Shown here in pieces: positions 60,101 to 64,000 of a stretch of DNA of 64,000 bases. The position numbers were made by a program, and so were the translations under genes. Each line of letters starts with the position of its first letter. Within the stretch, counting starts at the first letter, position 1. Source of the stretch: Manis javanica (Eukaryota > Chordata > Mammalia > Pholidota > Manidae); NCBI RefSeq assembly GCF_040802235.1, contig NC_133158.1:154950401-155014400 (forward strand). Reading direction: 5' to 3'. The notes under the pieces are model-generated. The model was not told the DNA's origin. It was given only the letters and a program-made list of their open reading frames with translations, and did not search any database.

Positions 60101-60555
60101 CAAAGGGCGGTGAGGTGGCACCGTGGGGCACAAACAATCGGGTGTCGCATCACCTGAAGAGAACCATTATCCAGCAGCAAATACTGGAGGCCACTGTGGT
60201 CCCACTGATTGTCCCTTGCCTTTCAGGCTACTTAATCCTCCCAGTCATGCTCTGGAAGTCAGAACACCATCAGCACTCAAAACCAGACTTTAATAACCTT
60301 GAGTAGGACCTAGTCAACTATTAGACCTGTAAGGCTGGCCTGTCTTCACAAAATAGTCCAGGGAGAGCCCCACAATGCCAGGCCACCAGGGAGACCTTCC
60401 TGGGGCAGCATGTCAGTCTTAGCCTCTCCTGGTTGACGACTCACTCATTCATTCAACCAAAAAATATAGCCCCCTCCCTGCACCTATGCGCACACACTCT
60501 GCCTCCCTTCGTGACACAAGGATGAACTGTCCCAGCTCTTATCTGAAGCCAGGCT
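57133..60555. other. GYG1 intron with one MIR
   Basis: No upstream GYG1 exon is visible. A reverse-orientation MIR lies at about 58,870-59,035 (CAGAGCCACACAGCTATTAAG, then AGAGACAGGATTTGG). The other open frames look random. Confidence 0.6.
58870..59035 (-). repeat. MIR SINE fragment
   Basis: The reverse complement shows the MIR core GCCACTTAATAGCTGTGTGG followed by a recognisable GCTAACTTAGCC segment. It is among the better preserved copies here. Confidence 0.72.
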
Positions 60556-61485
60556 TTCCACTTGTGCCCTAGGACGCATCCCTTCAGCTCCTCAAGGACA
60601 TCACTCCAGCAAGCCTCCCTCCAGTTTCCTGCATCACCAGGTTCCCTCTCTCTCTCCCTTCCTGATTATTCCCATCAATACACAAACATGCTGTAACTTC
60701 TCCCATCTTTAAGTAACAACCACGGCCACTCTCTCTTGATCCTAAATCCCCACCTGGCTACCAACTCTGTTCCCTGTTAAAGAAAATGCCTTACAAGAGT
60801 CACCTACATTCCCAGTCTCCAATTCTCCATTCTCTTGGACCCATTCCCGTCAGGCTTTCTCCTCCAACACTCCACCAGATGTGCTCTTGCCAAAGTCACT
60901 GGTGGCCTCCACATTCTCAGTCCAGTGCCAATTGGTTCCCAGTTGTCCTCTTACCTGACCTATCACAGCATCTGACACGATGGCCCAATCCCTCTTCCTT
61001 GAACATACACTTTGTCTGGCCTGTGCAACACCTCCCTTTCCTGGCTTCCCTCTGGCCTTGCTGTTCTTGGTCTTTTGCCCCATTCCTCCCCATTTTCCTG
61101 CCTCTGGGCTCCACCTGCTACCATAACCACTCTCTTGGTTACATCGTCTTGTCTCATGGCTATAAATACCACTTACATGCTGACACTCCCAGTCAGCTCT
61201 CATCCTGAACTCGAGACTCTCATCTCCTTACCTCTTCCACATTCTTACTAGGATGTTTAATGCATATCTCAAACCAAACGTGTCCTAGTCTTCACACATT
61301 CAGCACACCTTTGGGCATCCCTGCCCCTGCAAGCCTGCTGCCCCGAGTCTGTCCCATATTAAGAAATAGCAACTCTTCTGCTCCAGCTGCTTAGGCCCCA
61401 CACCTTGACAGGCATCTTCGACACCTTTCTCTCATACCCATCCACTATCTGATTTTTTCAAAAGAAACTGGAAATCTGTGTTTCA
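60556..61485 (+). repeat. LINE-2 (L2) fragment, sense
   Basis: The sequence follows the L2 ORF2 3' region in the sense direction: AAAGTCACTGGTGGCCTCCA, CTTACCTGACCTATCACAGC, TCTCATGGCTATAAATACCA, CTTACATGCTGACACTCCCA and CGTGTCCTAGTC. The 140-codon open frame at 60786-61208 lies within it and is an ORF2 remnant, not a host gene. Confidence 0.65.
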
Positions 61486-64000
61486 TGTGAAATTCCCTAA
61501 TTTTTAAGCATCGACAACTGAGTTAGAAGAAGAAGAAGAAAACTACATGAGGAAGACAAAACAGGTCTGTGGGGCCATTCCTGTGGGTGGCCACTAGTCT
61601 GAGACCTCTGAGGAAGGTACGGCCTTCCCTCAATCCACATGCTCTCTGCCTCCCACAAGCTCCCTCTCTGACTGAGACAGCATTCCTCAACCAGACTTCT
61701 GCCATGAGATATCCCTCCTTTATGCCCTCTGGGTCTGATGTGGAGGTTTTCCCTTGGTGATGCCAACTGAGGTGGGGCCCTGGTATAGACAGCGGTAAGA
61801 GTGGAGGACAGATCATCCGAGAGAGACCAACACTTAGAGATGAGGTCAGAGTGACCAGATGGCCACACCAAGACACAAGGCACCTAGGGCCCATAAGGCA
61901 TCATGTACAGCCAGAAAGGAAGAACAAGCCACCTATGTAACCACCACGTGATTCTTTTTTAAAGCTCAAACCATGATGGTCCGTGCCATATAGGAACATA
62001 TAGGAAGCTGCACACTCAGCAGTTATGAAGATGGTTAGGCTGTAGGGCCCTCAGCGAGCAGAATGTGGGCACCCTCTCCACGCTCTGGGACTGCCCACTG
62101 AATGAATGAGTGAATGGGCCAACGAAAAGCTGAAGAAATGAGTGATTCAAACTACAGCGCTTCAGGATTTTAGGTGAAGACAAAGGAGTATGAAAAGAAA
62201 TGAACACAGAAAAGCTACCACAGTCCCAGGGGGAGCTGGAGCTAAGTGTGTCTCAGGGGAGGAAAAAGAATCAAATCAGAAATACGTAAGAATAACAGAA
62301 TTTAGGACAACAAAGTTTCAATTTCACTTTTGGAAAAAAACAATTTTAAAAAGGTTTGGTAAGATCTTAGTGAATAAGCCATACTGAAAAAGAAATAATG
62401 GATACAAATATATCTTCAGAGAGTTTAAAGCAGTAAGAAAAAAAAATGGAAAGAAAGCTTTTGGGTTTCTAGACCTAAACCATGCCAGGTCTTAGATCTT
62501 ATCTAAACTCAAGTAAAAGGGTAAGTTAAAATATTTACTTGTAAATTATTTGGTAAATCTAGCTTTGTAGTCAGTCAGTTTGACTAATTAATTTGTATGG
62601 CAATTTGAAGCAATTCCACAAACATCCTAGTGAGAATGTGGAGAGGTAAGGAGATGAGAGTCTCGAGTTCAGAGAATTATCTTTGCTTTAGGCCCACTGT
62701 ATATAGCACAATTTAAACAGCTTTTAGTCACTGATAACAGAAATCTAAAATGGAACTAAATGTTTGGTTTAAAAGAGAAGAATGAGCTTTTGCCTAGCAC
62801 TCTGCACAAGCCAAATTCCATGCTACGTGGAAAAAATAGGTTCTTCAGACGGAGAAAACTTAAAAGAAACTAATATGGACTAAAAGCCTATTTCCCAAAC
62901 ATTATGCTAGGCACTTTCAAAAATTCTATTTCATTAAGAAATGCACTTAGGAACTTGTTTCTCAATGCATGTATTACGTATTAACTTAGACATTACTAAG
63001 GCAAGCATTTTAGTTCTCAAATTATGCTTTGTTAAGGAGGATCTCTACTATAGAAAATAACACTAATTTTGTTTTTCAGAAGCTATGTTAAAGAATTCAT
63101 TCAAAGTGGTAAAACTATTAAATGTTTCCTTCATGTTTTATTCTATCCAAATGGTATATAAAGAAAGACATTAGATATGTTATGTTCTTGGCTCAAATTC
63201 ACATGAAGTTTGATTCATATTACACCACCCATTAGTGGAAACTCCAAATAGTAGCAAGGCTACACTGTTCACACAGATATCCAAGGCTCTAAGATTTTGG
63301 GGCATCTAATTACTGCCTTGGTGACCTCATGGCTCAGGGTTGCTTGAAGTTTGTAAGACAAGTTCTCAACTCCTTTTTCCATGAAGCCCAAGTTGCTCTA
63401 AACCACTCTACGGCTTCTCATTCTACTTGCTGTCAGCCACACTGTCCTAGGGAGCCAGCACCACAGAGCCACTCAGCCCTGGAGGTCAGTCCGAGCCCAA
63501 CAGTGGGGCTGCACATTCATGCCAAGCTCCCAGAGGTCCACAGGGCTCTCTGTGGAGCAGTTATGGTAGCCCAGATGTTTGCCACAGCCTACCTCAGGTT
63601 AAAAGATGTGGGCCATAGTTTTACATTAACTTGAAACAAACAAAATGTTAGCTATCTGCCTTTCAGCCCTTCACAATTTTAAGAAAAATGGGAGGAAAAA
63701 CGTATCTAGAAATGGATCCCTTCAAGAAAAACAAGTGCCTTTTCCAGCAGAGGGAAGAGCAAATGAGTTCTCTGATCTGCTTTCAACATTCCGAAATAGG
63801 GAGCTATCAGGGGAGACAAGGCATCACTCTAAAAAGTCTTATCACAGAAATGGAGAGCTAAAAGCCCCAAGGGCAAGTGGCACAGAGGCAGCATTAACTC
63901 TGTCAGGCCCCAGGCCAGCTGACATCTGGCTAAAGGATGGGGTTGCTCCCAACCTCCCCCGTGTCATGTACTCTATAGCTTGGACATAAACCAAGGAGAT
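61486..64000. other. GYG1 intron, no feature seen
   Basis: I find no exon, RNA gene or clear repeat. Two open frames near 63.3-64.0 kb lack domains and splice context. Confidence 0.55.

Noticed and set aside
60786..61208. 140-codon open frame that looks gene-like
   Set aside because: It matches the recalled L2 ORF2 3' region in the sense direction and has no splice or promoter context.
63329..63989. Two adjacent plus-strand frames near the window end
   Set aside because: They have no recognisable domain, splice sites or repeat identity and lie antisense within a GYG1 intron.

Overview
The window is nuclear DNA of a placental mammal. It holds the 3' half of HLTF on the + strand (12 coding exons, the stop codon and the 3' UTR, 116 to about 30,875). 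It also holds the last three coding exons of GYG1 (glycogenin-1) on the - strand, 57,132 down to 54,514. The two genes converge tail to tail; I recall the same order at human 3q24. Introns follow GT-AG, exon phases join without a break, and old mammalian repeats (MIR, L2, hAT MITEs, L1) fill the introns. I see no Alu, B1/B2, CAN-SINE or bovine-type SINE. The young L1 family looks most like L1s I associate with mammals poor in recent SINEs, such as pangolins, but that species guess is weak.

Layout. 1-30,900: HLTF exons from the SNF2 helicase core through the RING finger to the C-terminus. Its introns carry an ORF1-only L1 copy (1,273-3,510), a near full-length but decayed L1 (about 5,910-12,039), an L2 block, and a near-perfect inverted repeat (19,301-20,083) just upstream of one coding exon. 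30,933-36,296: a deleted class I endogenous retrovirus on the - strand (ERV-B), starting about 80 bp past the HLTF poly(A) signal, with 5-bp target duplications. 38,107-46,983: a structurally complete class I endogenous retrovirus on the + strand (ERV-A). It has 249-bp LTRs that differ at three sites, a tRNA-Phe primer site, and gag, pro-pol and env genes each carrying lesions. 47,000-53,800: intergenic DNA with a patchwork of templated local duplications near 49.3 kb and an old L1. 53,845-57,132: GYG1 3' UTR and exons. 57,133-64,000: GYG1 intron with MIR and L2 remnants.

How the parts relate. HLTF is a DNA translocase and RING E3 ligase of post-replication repair. Glycogenin-1 primes glycogen synthesis. 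They share only position. The two proviruses point outward from the intergenic space, so any LTR transcription would run antisense into the 3' end of the nearer gene. The most unusual structures are the long intronic inverted repeat, the 49-kb patchwork, the ORF1-only L1 with a perfect target duplication but no 3' end, and several features of ERV-A: UGA-CGG at the gag/pro boundary, both gag/pro frame breaks in C homopolymers, tandem repeats ending at the gag start, and a poly(A) signal close behind the TATA box.
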